Of a stretch of DNA of 64,000 nt, positions 10,500 to 22,596 are shown in pieces. Both the position numbers and the translations under genes were made by a program. Every line of letters begins with the position of its first letter. The stretch's first letter is position 1. The DNA is taken from contig FJUW01000051.1 of the NCBI GenBank assembly GCA_900074885.1, positions 129,036-193,035 of the forward strand, given 5' to 3'. Under the pieces are notes generated by a model. The model did no database searches, was not told the origin of the DNA, and saw only the letters and a list, made by a program, of their open reading frames with translations. Source of the stretch: Rhynchosporium graminicola. Its lineage: Eukaryota; Ascomycota; Leotiomycetes; Helotiales; Ploettnerulaceae.

Positions 10500-13448
10500 A
10501 TTTAAGCTTAATCCGGACTACTAGGGACTTTCCGTGGATCTATCTAACGAAGAGCACTATAAGGAACTAGTACTAAATAACTATATTTACCTTATAATCA
10601 AGACCTATCGGGATAAGTATAGTAAATACCTAGAAAAGGCGCTATAGGATTAATTCCGCTAGGATTTTAATAGTTAGACTATAGATACCTTCAAAACTAT
10701 AAATAGAAACTTACTAAAGGCTTTAAGGGAGATACTAATACTTAGACGCGTTCGGGTTAATCTAAATCGTGGAAATATCTCTCTAGCTTAGAGAATATAT
10801 AACTACTTAACTGAAACTGCTATAGAACTATAGAATAAAGAGTATGAAAAGGAACAACTAGAAATTAGCAAATTACGACTAGAATACCTCTAAATTCGTA
10901 TACTACTACTACTAAAAGACCTCTTATAACCTCTTATAGGCGGTTTTCTACTTTTTCTACCTCCTCTACCTCCAGATCTATTAAATGAACTATCATACCG
11001 ACTATACCCTTACTTTCCACTCCCGGAGGGTAATAATAGCGCTAATACTGACCTTAGTAGACGCTTATTAATTGACCTGATGAAATACTACTATAACAAC
11101 GATAATAAGTACAGAGGTAAGCTCTTTAATATCTTAGATATAAAGCTCTAGTACTTCCTGGATTAGTATACGAAGCTCGGAATTAATTAATTTAAACCTG
11201 CCTTTATAACTATACTAAAAGGTCGCGCCTAGCAATTCTACTACGATAAGATTACTAAGCGTGGATATAACTTTAAGCTTATAGTAACTATAATAAAATA
11301 GTACTTCTAAACTTAAGAAAACCTTTAAGAATATCTATACTACTAGCGTGAAATCTATATAGATAAAGTCATCCGTGATCCAAAGAACGCCGGAAAGAAT
11401 CGCCTTAAATGCCTTAAAATCACTATTAATACTCTATAGAAGTATTAGCGTAGCCTTATAAAGGAGTACTAATATGAATATAACCTCCGAGATCAAGTTA
11501 TCGCCGCTTATAGAGGAGTTCTAGAGTATGAATTAGTACTATTTAACCCGGCTTTAACTTTTAAAAGTGTTTACGCCTAACTACGAGCCTCTATCAGAAC
11601 GAAAACCTCTAAGAAGTTAACTCTATCTGCTGCGTACCTTACCTTACCTCCGGAGTACTATAATAGCGAGAATAATTAGAATTAGGTAGATAGAAAGTAC
11701 TATAACTCGTCAGAACGTAGAGGTAGATATAAAAGAAGAAATAGAGGTAGAGAGAGAGGTAAAGGCTATAGCAGCTTCCGACCTTTATCTAGCGGCAGAT
11801 CGTATACGCTAAAGTATAACGTTTATAAGAAAGTAGACTATTAGTCTACGAAGTATACTCCTAAAGAGAGAAAATAAGCTTACCTAGAGTATAAGCGCTA
11901 GGGAGCGGCATATACTACCGAAGACCTTATACCTTAAACTTATACTACTTTCTTAACTGAATACGAAGGAATTGAAGGTCTTGCAGACCTTGAAAGTAAG
12001 GGAGATAGTAAATACTACTAGACTATAGAAAACTATAATTATAGTGATGAAAACGAATACTTCGTTACTGAATTCGGTCAGATTAACGCTCTCTAAGCTA
12101 TAGAGACTCTTACTAATAATTCAGCTTACTATGCCTTTACTAAAGATAATAAATTCGGCGTCGAGCCTACCTCTTTATTACTATCCGAAACCTTTATATT
12201 TACTAATAGATATTCGAGTAGTTAATTTCAAGGTATTATACCGGATATAGGTGCTTCTAGCATATCCTCTGCTAGAAAGGCATAGTTTATTACTTTATAG
12301 AAAGAGTATCCGGGTATTAAATTAGATACCTTTTTACTGCTAAATTCTATTGTTTTCGGATCCGGAAGCTCTTAGATTAAAGGAATCGTCTATATGCTAA
12401 CTCTAGTCAGAATCGTTACCTTTTATATCGTTATAGTAAATATACCCTTTCTTATATACTTATAAGATATAGATAGACTCGGAGTGAAGTTTAATAACTT
12501 ACGAAACGTTTTATAGCAGGGAGATAAGGTTATACTAGTCGTACGCAAGTAGGGATATCTATAGATAATACTTAAGTCTAAAGATATATTAGTTTATTAC
12601 CTTACGGAGAGCGAATTACGATAGATCTATAGACGCCTTAGATACTTATTAATATTACGACTTTAGAAAGTACTCGACCGTGCGAGCTATAAGGTCGATT
12701 CTGCTATACTAAAGAAGATCTAAGAGATCTGCTACTACTACTAATTATACGTAAAATCGCCTAGTAGATTCAAATTTACCTTAAAAGATAATATTAATTT
12801 TAATTACTTAGTTATCTTAGATATTATATATCTTTACGGAAAGCTAGTACTTCATATTATCGACGATACTATAGCTTTTAACGCTACTAAATAGCTAAAA
12901 GATATATTAGTAGATATAGTTTAGAGCGCTTTCCGCTATTACTAGATCGACGTCTACGTTAGACCTCCTGATAGAGTCGTCCATAATACTAGTACTAACT
13001 TCTTATCTACTAAGTTCTATTAAAATGCTAAATCTATATCAATCGAGGTCGTGGAAGTGCCCGTAGAAGCACATAACGCTATCGGCAAGGTAGAGAGGTA
13101 TTATAGTATGCTGCGATAAGTATATAAGATTATTAAAGATAAACTAAAGGGCTAGGGAGTTTTAAGAGAAGTGATACTATAAATAGCTATTAAGGCAATT
13201 AATAATACAGTAGGTCTAAAAGGTCTTATACTAATACTTCTAGTCTTCGGTACTTATCTACGATTATCTAATAAGGATGCTCTATCTCTTACGATTACTT
13301 AATGAGCTCTCGCTATCTCTAAAGCTACGAAGGAACTACGCTAATTAGTCGCCGGAAGAAGCGTAGCAGACGCTCTAGCTATAAGAAATAGTCTAGATAC
13401 CTCTGATACGCTTAGCTTACCTTTAAATTCAGAAGTGAGGGTCTAGAG
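10500..13448 (+). pseudogene. Copia Gag-protease-integrase remnant
   Basis: This is the 5' part of the Copia polyprotein, with many TAG/TAA interruptions in one continuous plus-strand frame. Reading through the stops shows a basic Arg/Gly-rich stretch near 11710-11800 and an aspartic protease motif D-I-G-A-S near 12240. A GAG-pre-integrase segment (LTESELRQIYRRLRY) lies near 12600. An integrase core has the T-N-F motif near 12990 and the E-containing VEAHNAIGKVERYYS near 13050-13100. The frame is cut at 13448 by the Gypsy insertion and resumes after 20295. Confidence 0.8.
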
Positions 13449-13630
13449 TGTAATGGGTCTGTGCGCCTAGTGCCTCCCACTCCTGTATTTCAGAATTAGA
13501 GAGGAAGGAAGAACCTTCTCTCCTTAGTAATTAGTTTCTATATTAACCAGATTATTACTAGCGAACCTCTAGTAACTATTCTACTATTCTATTATACCTA
13601 TTTACCTTAGCGTACTAAGTGATTATTATA
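13449..13630 (+). repeat. Gypsy 5' LTR
   Basis: This 182-base LTR is colinear with 20109-20290. Its outer third keeps TGTAATGGGTCTGTGCGCC, while the matching bases of the 3' copy read TATAATAGGTCTATACGCC. Its inner end has lost the terminal CA (TATA instead of TACA). Confidence 0.9.
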
Positions 13631-13739
13631 TTCTAATTACTTTTACTTAACGTTAGCCTAAATAGTTATAATAGCTTAAAGCGGAGAATCCTCTACTACG
13701 TTAACCCGACCTATACTCTAAGATAACTCTATTAGGGCC

Positions 13740-14720
13740 TAGATAATACCTAGCGATATACTAGTAGATAACCTTTTAGTTCTATAAGAGAAACTCCGAT
13801 CGCTAAAGAAATAGAACGATATCTTAGATAACTTTATAGTTAAGTGCTAATAAATATTCAGCGAAGACCTTACTTAATACCCTCCGGAAGCTACTATAAG
13901 AGTACGACTCTACTAAGCTTATATATCCGAAGACTCTACCCTAAGTATAAAGAGAGATACTAGTCGATTAGTAGCTCCTAAAGAATTACTAATTCCTCGC
14001 CAGGATAAAGGTAAATATATAATTCCACTGGAATATAAGGGTAAGAGCTAAAGAGAGCTTACTAAGTACTTATAAGCTTATAACCGAGTCTTCGACTACG
14101 ATACTAAAGAGTACCTAACTGATCTCGTTAAGATTAAATAAGTAGTAATACTACTCCGTAAGGAACCGGCGAATACTTAGGAAAGGTTCAGGAAGTATAC
14201 TCTAGATACCCTTTATAAGATAACCTAGGAAAGTTATAAAGAGTTCCTAGCGAATCTCTAGCTACTCCTTATCTTACGAAAGGTAGCTAACTCATAGGCC
14301 TACGAGAACGCTTACTAAAAGCTAAGTTAACTAATTAGGGAGTTCGTAAATTACCTTAAAGAAAAAGAGAAACAACTCGAACCCTTTACTAAGCGCTAAT
14401 TACGAGATATCTTATTTAATAAGATCCGCTCGGAGATTCGCTAGAAAATCGTCGAGAATAGCTAAGCTAATAGACTTCAGACCCGAGACTAAGTCATTTC
14501 TACTATTACTCTTTAAGAGACTTATACCCTATCTAGAGGTACTAATAGTAATAAAAGATAAAAGGAACCTAAAGAGCAGAAATATAAGGAGTTAAACGCG
14601 AAGAAAGATAACTTATATAAGTACTAGCGAAGAACCGACGATCGACGAGATAAGAGCCGATAAAGATAAGAAAAGAGGAAAGATCTAAATAGTATCCCTA
14701 TTAGGGATCGGCCGATAAGA
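13740..14720 (+). pseudogene. Gypsy Gag remnant
   Basis: A plus-strand frame with frequent RIP-type stops encodes hydrophilic, charged Gag-like sequence. It is rich in Glu/Lys/Arg, with a basic Arg-rich tail near 14620-14700, and it precedes the protease and reverse transcriptase. No zinc knuckle could be confirmed because cysteine codons are degraded. Confidence 0.6.
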
Positions 14721-14849
14721 TAGGATATCTCTAAGGTTTAGTACTACTCTTATAATAAATATAGATATATCTCTCCGAACTATCTAAAATCAAATACTAG
14801 TGATACTAAAGATAAACGCTAAGGAAAGCTATAACTCGCAGTATCTTCT

Positions 14850-17800
14850 ACGTCTAGACTGAGTTTACTAGATAATAAGATAGAAATCTAAATAAAGATT
14901 CTATCCTAAGATAAGTAGAAATCGATAACTGCTCTTATTAATAGTAAAGTAAAAGATAACTTTATATTAAGACTAGTTACTAAAGAATACGAGCTTGAAC
15001 TTACTAGCAAAAGACTAAGGACTTTCTAGATACTTTCATAGAATAAAGGCGTTATCTTTAGTACTATAATCGCCCAGGTAGAGATAGCCGATTCGATTAG
15101 ATAGATTAGAGTTAATACTCTTCAGCTAAGAGTTATCGATATGCTAGGTATAGACCTGATATTAGGATAGCTATAGTTAGAGGATATAGATCCTTAGATA
15201 AGCTTTAAGAATAAGTAGTAAAGGTTCCCTTATAATTTAAAGGACTCCGATAACCTTAATATTATAGCACCTCGAGCTTTTACGACTCTTATTAACGAAT
15301 AGAAATCTCCTGCATACGTTATAATACCTAACTTACGTACGATACGCTAGATAAATACCGGCGATACGCCTATTATTCCCTCTATATATAATAACTTTAA
15401 GGACGTATTCTCTAAGGAGAAAGGAAGTAAGCTACCCCTATTAGAGGGCTATTAACACGCTATCGAGTTAGAACTAGGATTAAAGATACCTTATTCTCTA
15501 ATCTATAACTTCTCCGAGAAGGAACTAGAGGTTCTCCGGGAATACCTCGACTTATTAGAAGCGAAGGGTTAGATAAGGAAGAGCAAGAGTCCTATAGGTA
15601 TACTTATTCTTTTTATACCTAAGAAAGATAGTAGCCTTCGATTATATATCGATTATTAAGCTCTAAATAAAATTATAATTAAGGATCGGTACCCTCTACT
15701 ATTAATCAGCGAAACGCTAGATAAGCTCCGGGATACTAGAGTATTCACTAAACTAGACTTATAAAACGCCTACTACTATATCCGAATTCGCTAGGGTGAT
15801 AAATAAAAGACTATATTTCGTACCTGATATAGGTATTATAAGTATTAAGTTATGCCGTTTAGACTATTAAACGCACTAGCGACCTTCCAGGTATTTATTA
15901 ATAATACGCTAGCGGGCCTTATTAATATTACTTATATTATATATCTTAATAATATCTTAATCTATTCTGCTAACCTCTTATAATATAAATAACACGTCCG
16001 CCAAGTACTCGAGAGACTTCGATATATAAACCTCTTTATTAAGTTATTAAAGTACTTCTTTAATACTAAAAGTATAGAGTTTCTAAGATATATTATCTCC
16101 TTAGCTAGCGTTTTAATAGATATAAGCCGGATAGATACTATTAGGGAATAGCTAGAGCCTGAAAGTATTAGAGATATATAAGTCTTTATTAGTTTTATAA
16201 ACTTCTACTAGCGATTTATCGCAAGATTCTTAGCGATTACCCGACCTCTAATAAGTTTAATAAGTAGTAAGAAGAAAGGGTAACCTGCTCTTACTTTTAG
16301 ATAGAGTACTATAGAAAGGGAGGCTTTTAACGCGTTAAAAGATATGTTTACTATAGCACCTTTTCTTATATACTTCGATCCACTGAAGCCGAGAAAGCTA
16401 GAGACTAATACTTCTAGGTTTACTATTATAGGAATTCTCTCTTAGCCCAGAGAGTAGCCGGCGAAAGAAGGGGAAAAGGCTATCTAGTACCCTATCGCGT
16501 TCTTTAGTAAAAAGCTAGAACCTACTGAATTGAATTATAAAGTATATAACTAAGAACTCCTTGTAATTATTAAGTGTTTTATATACTAGAGGTATTACCT
16601 TAAAAGTAGTATAGCTTTAGTTAAGGTATTAATAGACTATAGTAACCTCTATCACTTTATAACTATAATAGTATTAAGCTAGCGATAAGCTAGATAAGCT
16701 CTAGAGCTATCTAAGTATAACTTTATATTAAGTTATAGACAAGGGAAAAATAATCCCGCCGATAGACCGTCGAGAAGGCCTAACTATAAGCCGGCGAAAA
16801 ATAAGGAAAATATTATACTCCCTACTTTATAAAATAAGCTACGAAATATAATTAAAGATAAGTTAATCTGCGTACCTAGTAAAGCTAGCGATACGATAGA
16901 GAGTAACCGGCGTCCGAACGATAGTATATCGTACCGGTTAACTTAGATTTTATAACTTACTAACGATACTTCTTCAAAAGGAGTATCGATCGAGGCTATA
17001 GATAAAACATATACGCCTAACTAGAAATATATACATATAAAGCTTAATAGTTAATAGAACTTATTTAGAGGTCTAGATACCCTCTTAAGAGGCGCTAGCG
17101 AGGAGCCGGGCGCTAGCTAGTATAGCTATAGATATACTATACTACGGTTTTTTATAGCGAGAATTATAAGAACCGAAATAGTAAACCCTGAATCGAACTT
17201 ACTTCTCTTAACGCTTATAAAGCTATAGAAAAAGGACGCTTTTACTATTAAGAAGTTAGCTAGATTATAGAAAACCGGGGATATAGATTAGAGTATCGAT
17301 AGCGAAGGACTACTTAGATACCGGCGAAAGGCTTACGTTCCGCTGGACGAAGCTATCTGTACTAAAATTATAAAAATATACTATAATAATCTAACTATAA
17401 GCTATTTTAGTTAAGATAAGACGCTAAAGCTTATCTAGCGAAAGTACTATTAGTAGAAGATAAAGCTAGATATTAAAGAATACGTTAAAAGTTATAATAT
17501 TTATTAAAGGATAAAGGTAAGAAGAATAAAAATAGCCGGCGAGATATAAGCGCCTAGCTAGCTAAGTAAGCCGTTTGAGTCTATAACTATAGACTTTATT
17601 ATAGATCTACTACCTTATAAAAGGAGCTCTATAGGAAGAATCTCCGATAGTTTACTAGTAATCGTTAATAGATATACTAAAGATATAGAGTATATTCCTT
17701 ACTTAAAGATAATTAATACGCTAGGCTTAGCTTAGCTATTTATCGACTATTAGTTTAAGGACTACGGATTACCTGCGGTTATTATTACTGATAGAGGTTC

Positions 17801-18620
17801 TATTTTCACTTCTAAGTTCTAGTAAGAGGTATACTTCTACTTCCGAATAACAAGAGGTCTTTCGATAGCGTTTCACCCATAAACTAATAGGTAAACAGAA
17901 CAATAAAACTAAGCTATAGAAGTATAGCTATAGTATTTCGTATACTATCTTTAAGACAATTAAGTAGACCTATTACTTATAGCGAAATTCGTATATATAA
18001 ATATATATTATAAAGCTATTAGAATAACTCCAAATAAAGCTAGGTATAGAATTATGCTAGATAGTTGCCAGGGTATCGAGGACGATCCTATAAGAGGGGA
18101 GATACCTACTGCTAAAGAAAGAGCAGAAGAAATAGTTAAAAAACGCTAAGAGCTAGAGAATAGCTAGCGAAGAACTAAAGAAACCTAGGCGAAGTAGTAT
18201 AATAAGAACTATTAACTAGTTAAATTTAAAGTAGATTAATAAGTCCTACTCTTAGTAAAGAATATTAAAACTATTCGATCGAGTAAGAAGCTAGACTACT
18301 AATTTCTAAGGCTATTCAAGATCAGCGAAAGAATTAGAAAGTAAGCATATCGATTGGATTTACCTACTAAGTATAGTCGGCTATATAACGTCTTCTATAT
18401 CTCACTATTAGAACTATACTAGCAAAAGCCCGGCGAGTCATCGGAGGTTATCTAACCTGATCTTATTAATAGTAAAGAATCATAAGAGGTTAATTCCTTA
18501 CTAAACCGGTAAGTAATTAGGAGGAGAGAACAATTCCTAGTAAGATAGAAGGGGTTTACTTCCGCTTATAATTCTTAGGAGCTAAAAGAAAACCTCTAGG
18601 GACTCCAGAAAGAAATCAAA
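14850..18620 (+). pseudogene. Gypsy Pol remnant (protease, RT, RNase H, integrase, chromodomain)
   Basis: Reading through stops, a protease-like LINSKVKDNFI near 14935 has lost the expected active-site Asp (Asn here, a G-to-A change). The reverse transcriptase (about 15480-16180) shows IPKKDSSLRLYIDY, VFTKLDLQNAYY and the box reading YLNNILIYS in place of Y-x-D-D. RNase H follows to about 16700. Integrase (about 17550-18110) shows TIDFIIDLLP, ITDRGSIFTS and AFHPQTNRQTEQ. A terminal segment near 18470-18600 (RREQFLVRQKGF...) resembles the chromodomain of chromoviruses, which directs insertion to heterochromatin. Confidence 0.82.
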
Positions 18621-18959
18621 GCTTTAAAAAATTAAAACGCTATAGAAAGACTAGCGAAACGCTAGCGAAAGTGAAATAATACTCGTAAAAGGATATATAC
18701 CTTTCTGTTTTTTCTTATAAGGTTTTATAGTTTTAAAAGTATATTAGAGATTATAAATCTAATAGAAGTCTAAAGGGAAAAAGAAGTTTTATTATCTATA
18801 CGGATCGCTAGTAAACTAGCTCTTACTAGATAAACTCTGATATATCGCTAAAGAAAGTTTACTTAGTAACCTCCTGATTAGTAGTATCTATATCCCTATC
18901 CGGGACTTCCTCTCTATTAACCTTTAGCTGCGTATCTAGTGAAGCTACCTATAGAAAGA

Positions 18960-19860
18960 ATCCAGTATAAATAGTACGGAAGTCCTTCGCCGAAGATTAG
19001 TAAGGAACTCGCTAGAGAGATTAATTTATATTATATAGAGACTACGAATTTCCTCTAGAAGAGTAGTATTTATAATATCGATAGTAGCAGTGACTTTAGC
19101 TATAGAGCGTAGCGTATACCCAGATACCTTAGCGATCGCTGACGTAATACTAGAGGATAGCTCAGTATTAGAATTAATAACTAGCTTCTAAAGAGATTTA
19201 ATAGCTATAGTATTACTAACTTTAAAAGTGTAATTAGCCCGCTTCTTCTCTATATTAAAGCGTACCTAAGTAATCTTTAATACTTCTCCGGAACTCTTAC
19301 CTATTACTACTTTTAAAGCTACGTCTTATAGTTAGCTAAGAATACCTATTAGGATAGCTAGAACCTCGTCAGCTATTAGCTAAGTATTCGCTAGAGAGAG
19401 GAAATTTATACTTATATCCTCGTAAGATTTACCTTTCTTAATATAATCTATATACTTACTAGTAATAGAGTTAGGAGCTAAAGTGCACTTTAACTCAGGG
19501 AATAGAGTATACTCGCCGGCGTATCGCAGGTAAGTCTCCGGACGTAGTATCTCCTCGTTCACCTTAGCACGAGCCTTCGACTTTATCTGCATATTCTTTC
19601 GACTAGTATAGAGGGTCTTATCGTAATAGGCAGAAGGGCTACTATCTTAGCTCGGCTCGCCTTTAGTATCCTTATTATTATCTTCCGCTCGCTAGCGCTT
19701 AGTCGATAACCCGCTAGCGACTATAGTTTTTCCTTTATTAATAAAAGTAAAAGTATTACTAGAAGGAAAAGTATCTTTAAGCGAACTACTAGCGGCGCGC
19801 TTACGAAGGTTCTTAGGAGCTAAAAGGTCAAGTTAGCACTACCTGATACCTTATATTTAT
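18960..19860 (-). pseudogene. Decayed antisense ORF inside the Gypsy element
   Basis: Between integrase and the 3' LTR the minus strand holds a long frame interrupted only by TAA/TAG codons of the kind RIP makes from CAA/CAG. One intact piece runs 19592-19380 (70 codons, MQIKSKARAKVNEEIL...). Upstream in the same frame is a Ser/Thr/Lys-rich stretch (NLRKRAASSSLKDTF, then LSTKRQRAEDNN). Downstream is a segment of regular Val/Ile/Lys alternation. The plus strand of the same stretch has no comparable frame. No known domain was recognised. Accessory antisense genes exist in some plant Ty3/Gypsy elements; whether this is equivalent is inference. Confidence 0.5.
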
Positions 19861-20108
19861 AACTTACGTATAGTTATTATTATTATCGTTAGTTATTTAA
19901 GAAGGGAGAGAAGAGAGAAAGTTAAGAGTTATATAGAGGAGTTACCTAGCGCTATACCCCGTATTCTAGCCTTACTAATAACAAAGAAGAATCAGAATAA
20001 AAGTAAATCCTGAAAGGAATACCTCGCTGGCGCCTTACTAAAGTATCGCCGGCTAGGGCATTTTAACGCTTTTACTTCTGGGACAGAAGTATTTAAGAGA
20101 GGAGATAT

Positions 20109-20290
20109 TATAATAGGTCTATACGCCTAGTGCCTCCTACTCCTATATTTCAGAATTAAAGAGGAAGGAAGAACCTTCTCTCCTTAGTAATTAGTTTCTA
20201 TATTAACCAGATCATTACTAGCGAACCTCTAGCGACTGTTCTACTATTCCATTATACCTATTTACCTCAGCGTACTAAGTGATCATTACA
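20109..20290 (+). repeat. Gypsy 3' LTR
   Basis: This is the 182-base partner of 13449-13630. Its inner (left) part is RIP-converted (TATAATAGGTCTATACG). Its outer (right) part keeps CpA, ending GATCATTACA. A purine-rich run, AAGAGAGGAGATA, just before it is the likely polypurine tract for plus-strand priming. Confidence 0.9.
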
Positions 20291-20295
20291 TAGAG

Positions 20296-22260
20296 AGAGA
20301 AAGCTACTGATAATCGACCTAGATAGACTGGTCCCTTTAAGCTGATCTCTACGGAAGGAGAAATATGCGTCGTATAGCTAGACTTAGGGCTAAAGAGATT
20401 CCGATCTACTATTATTAAACCTTACTTCCGACCTTAATCCGAGCACGAAGATAATAGCGAATTACTACTATAAGATGATAGCGGAGATAAGGAGCACCCG
20501 GTTTAGGAAGAACTATTATAAGTAAGGAAAAGTACCCGCGGTCGGATTCTACGCTGCAGATTTACTATTAAAGCTAAGTTTTCAGCTGAAGCTAAAGCTA
20601 AAGACGATTACTTCGACGAGTATATACTAGCAGAAGTACTACTTGAAAAAGAGGTAAATATAGCTTTCTTAAGCTAGCTAGAAAAGGCCGATTTAGAGCT
20701 CTCGAAGAAGCTACGCTAGGAGGGAGTAATTACTACGCCTAGTAAACCTTTCTAAGCGTCAGATCAGTAAGAAATTAAAAGTCTACTAGTGCAAGGAGTG
20801 TTTGAATTCGTCTAATACGACTATAATAAGCACGCTGGTACTAGAATCTTCGACGCTCGATTCGTACGATCGATTAAGGGTAAATCAACGCTAGTACCCT
20901 TTAAAAAGTCACGAATCGTTATCTAAGCTTATAACAATAAAGGTAAATAAGAAATTCTTATTTAATTACTTATAATTCAACGTCTAAGCTAGAAGATTAT
21001 TATATCACTTGCGCTGAGCCTTGAAAAGAGAGGAGCCTTAATTTACCTGAGAGATATCACCTAAGTATACACCTAGTTAAATTCTCTCCTTAAGCGCTTG
21101 ATTCTAGCACGTATTCCGAAGGAATTACGTTATTTATATCCTCCTAGTACTCTTATAGTAGTATTAAAGGCTCTATACGGTATTCCGGAAGCTAGTACCT
21201 ATTAGTGGGTTACTTACTACCTTCACTATATCAAGCGCCTCTATATAGAAACTTCGACCTACGACTCTTATTTATTAATTTCTACTAATAAGAAGTACTT
21301 CGGAATCGCTAGATTATAAACCGACGATACTTTTAGTATTACTATAAAGGAGTTTCTTAATCTTAAAGAATAACAACTTGCCGAAGCTAAGATCACTACT
21401 AAATCAAGGGAGATATTAACGCTTTACTACTAATTTAACTTTAATAGCTATTTAATCGTAAAGAGAGAGGACTACCTCTTTCTAGGATAGAAAGGTTAAG
21501 CGAAGAAGATCTAACTAGTGGATAAAACTACTGCCGATTATAGTCAGAAATACATGGAGTAATACGTAAGAGGGGTATATATTACTTCAATTTGCTAACC
21601 CGAAGCTTCCTTCGATTTGTCAGTAGTAGCCCAGCACTAAAACCCTACTAAAGATAACGTACGAGCTCTAAATAAGCGTCTATAGTAGTAAATAGATAAC
21701 TTAGACTATAGTATCAAATATATCGATTTAGACCTCTCTACTGCTAAGATCTTCGTATTTATTAATAGATCTTTTACTAATAATAAAGATTTAAGTTCCC
21801 AACTTAGCTACTTAATTACTATTAGTAACGAATCTTTAATCGTCGAGAGAGATTAATTTATTATGCGCGGTAATTTGATCTATGCTAGTTCTACTAAATC
21901 TAAGAGAGTTACTCGATCGTCTCTTGCTTTAGAAGTATACGGAATAGTAGCAGGAGTTAATATAGTAATTATAATTAATACGACGATTACTAAGATTATA
22001 GCTTAGCTTGATTTACCTCTACTTCCCTTAATTATATATACCGATTTATACTCGTTATATAAGTGTTTAGTAAAGATTAGTACTACTAAGGAGAAGAGAT
22101 TAATAATCGATATTATAGCTCTACGGCAGTTATACTAACGCCGGGAGATCATAGAGATTAGATAGATCGATAGTACGAATAATCCAGCTAACGCTCTCAC
22201 TAAATCTATACTAAATCAGAGCCTTAAGCTATTCTTATCGATAAACTAGCTGATTATTAG
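20296..22260 (+). pseudogene. Copia reverse transcriptase-RNase H remnant
   Basis: This is the continuation of the Copia polyprotein after the Gypsy insertion. Reading through RIP-type stops, the RT (about 20860-21500) shows SRIVIQAYNN, LKALYGIPEA and TDDTF where Copia elements have Y-V-D-D. RNase H (about 21630-22250) shows AQHQNPTKDNVRALNKR, LALEVYGIVAG and the terminal DSTNNPANALTK. All are typical Copia positions. The last 160 bases before the 3' LTR are non-coding. Confidence 0.8.
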
Positions 22261-22423
22261 AGTTAAGGGATAAGTACAGAGGGAGGTCTGAATTACTAAA
22301 TTAACGAATTAACGAGGCTATACTAGTACGAGGGAAATAGAAGGTTATATATACGGAGTTTTATTTATAGGGAGATTAGACTATATTTTATTTACTTTAC
22401 TATCGAGAAGAAAGTATTACTAG

Positions 22424-22596
22424 TGTTTAGAGCTCTATAGTTAATAAAGGGAGTTTACTTGTGTTAACTAATAAAGGGAGAGTTATACTATATATAGTCA
22501 ACTCTCCATGGAAATCGTAGCTCCAGAGACTTACTGAATATAACTATTCAGGGAGCCTGAAACCATGAAACCATCGCGATACCTGTGATACCAACA
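22424..22596 (+). repeat. Copia 3' LTR
   Basis: This is the 173-base partner of 9939-10111. The inner (left) third is RIP-converted (CTATAGTTAAT against CTGCAGTCAAC). The outer part keeps CCATGG, CCAGAG and terminal CCAACA. Confidence 0.9.

Larger units (their letters stand above)
13449..20290 (+). mobile_element. Ty3/Gypsy chromovirus-type retrotransposon nested in Copia
   Basis: Identical-length 182-base LTRs (13449-13630 and 20109-20290) begin TGTAATGGG/TATAATAGG and end GATTATTATA/GATCATTACA, so the intact ends were TGTAATG...CATTACA. Flanking 5-bp duplications TAGAG (13444-13448 and 20291-20295) are exact and come from Copia coding sequence, so Gypsy inserted second. Internal order is Gag, protease, reverse transcriptase, RNase H, integrase and a C-terminal chromodomain-like segment, all plus strand, which is the Ty3/Gypsy order. 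About 1.4 kb between integrase and the 3' LTR is unusually long and carries an antisense open frame. Total length is 6842 bases. RIP-type stops abound. Confidence 0.93.
9939..22596 (+). mobile_element. Ty1/Copia LTR retrotransposon, RIP-mutated, split by a Gypsy insertion
   Basis: Two 173-base LTRs (9939-10111 and 22424-22596) begin TGTTTGGAGC/TGTTTAGAGC and end CTAATA/CCAACA. They are flanked by an exact 5-bp target duplication GTACT (9934-9938 and 22597-22601). Removing the nested Gypsy element and its duplication leaves about 5.8 kb, a normal Copia length. Order on the plus strand is Gag-like region, zinc-knuckle-like basic stretch, protease with an intact D-I-G-A-S motif near 12240, GAG-pre-integrase and integrase, [Gypsy insertion], reverse transcriptase, then RNase H. 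This integrase-before-RT order defines Copia. In-frame TAG/TAA codons throughout replace CAG, CAA and TGG, as RIP produces. The element cannot make protein. Confidence 0.93.
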
